Assembly (NCBI GenBank): GCA_027040585.1 | Contig: JALULU010000463.1 | Span: 1-5,064 of the forward strand | Reading direction: 5' to 3' | Length of the DNA: 5,064 nucleotides | Source of the DNA: Acidobacteriota bacterium | Lineage (GTDB): Bacteria; Acidobacteriota; JAAYUB01; JAMOQF01 | Shown here: one piece after another, positions 5,011 through 5,064 of the stretch | How the letters are laid out: each line of letters starts with the position of its first letter | Numbering within the stretch: position 1 is the stretch's first letter | Notes under the pieces: generated by a model | What the model was told of the DNA's origin: nothing | The model's input: the letters and a program-made list of their open reading frames with translations, nothing else | Databases searched by the model: none | Made by a program: the position numbers and the translations under genes

Positions 5011-5064
5011 TTTATAAATACTTATTTATCAATACTTTTCGCATTATTTCCAATTGGTGCCGGG

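Larger units (their letters stand above)
4831..5064. other. AT-rich non-coding region after the methyltransferase gene
   Basis: No supported gene is seen in these 234 bp. They hold the third repeat copy, a nested inverted repeat, an AT-only palindrome and a possible truncated fourth copy at the right edge. No classical G/C-rich hairpin followed by a T run is present for the methyltransferase transcript. Confidence 0.6.

Noticed and set aside
5022..5063. Minus-strand frame entering from the right edge and ending at a TAA (5024-5022), reading PAPIGNNAKSIDK
   Set aside because: Thirteen residues are too few to claim the tail of a convergent gene, and the same bases may belong to a repeat copy (GGTGCCGGG).

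Overview
This is an AT-rich window (roughly one third G+C by eye) from a Gram-negative (diderm) bacterium. About 3.7 kb on the minus strand is a complete run of Tol-Pal envelope genes, and the remainder holds one divergent plus-strand gene with its flanking intergenic DNA. The species cannot be named from the sequence. The gene order tolQ-tolR-tolA-tolB-pal, the compact lysine-rich TolA and a Pal with an extra Ig-like domain in front of its OmpA domain remind me of Acidobacteriota/Aminicenantes-type lineages, but that is an impression from family knowledge, not a placement.

Layout. Read on the minus strand from 3737 down to 1, the genes are tolQ (TTG start), tolR, a tolA/tonB-type gene, tolB and the first 154 codons of pal, which runs off the left edge just as its OmpA-like domain begins. 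Spacing is tight: 11 nt between tolQ and tolR, a TGATG stop/start overlap between tolR and tolA, 13 nt between tolA and the preferred tolB start, and 20 nt between tolB and pal. One operon is the natural reading. From 3738 to 4092 is a divergent intergenic region with two direct copies of a repeat built on the palindrome GTGCCTGRCAC, a candidate promoter and a 7-bp inverted repeat. From 4093 to 4830 on the plus strand is a SpoU/TrmH-family RNA 2'-O-ribose methyltransferase with a TTG start behind a good ribosome binding site. From 4831 to 5064 is non-coding AT-rich DNA with a third copy of the repeat, a nested inverted repeat, an AT-only palindrome and, at the very edge, what may be a cut-off further copy.

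How the genes work together. TolQ and TolR form the proton-driven inner-membrane motor. TolA spans the periplasm from the motor. TolB is the periplasmic beta-propeller partner, and Pal is the outer-membrane lipoprotein that binds peptidoglycan. The system constricts the outer membrane at division and keeps the envelope intact. The methyltransferase is functionally unrelated and divergently transcribed. The protein-coding content is ordinary; the most unusual part is the set of short palindromic repeats bracketing the methyltransferase gene. I see no evidence of a new multi-gene system.
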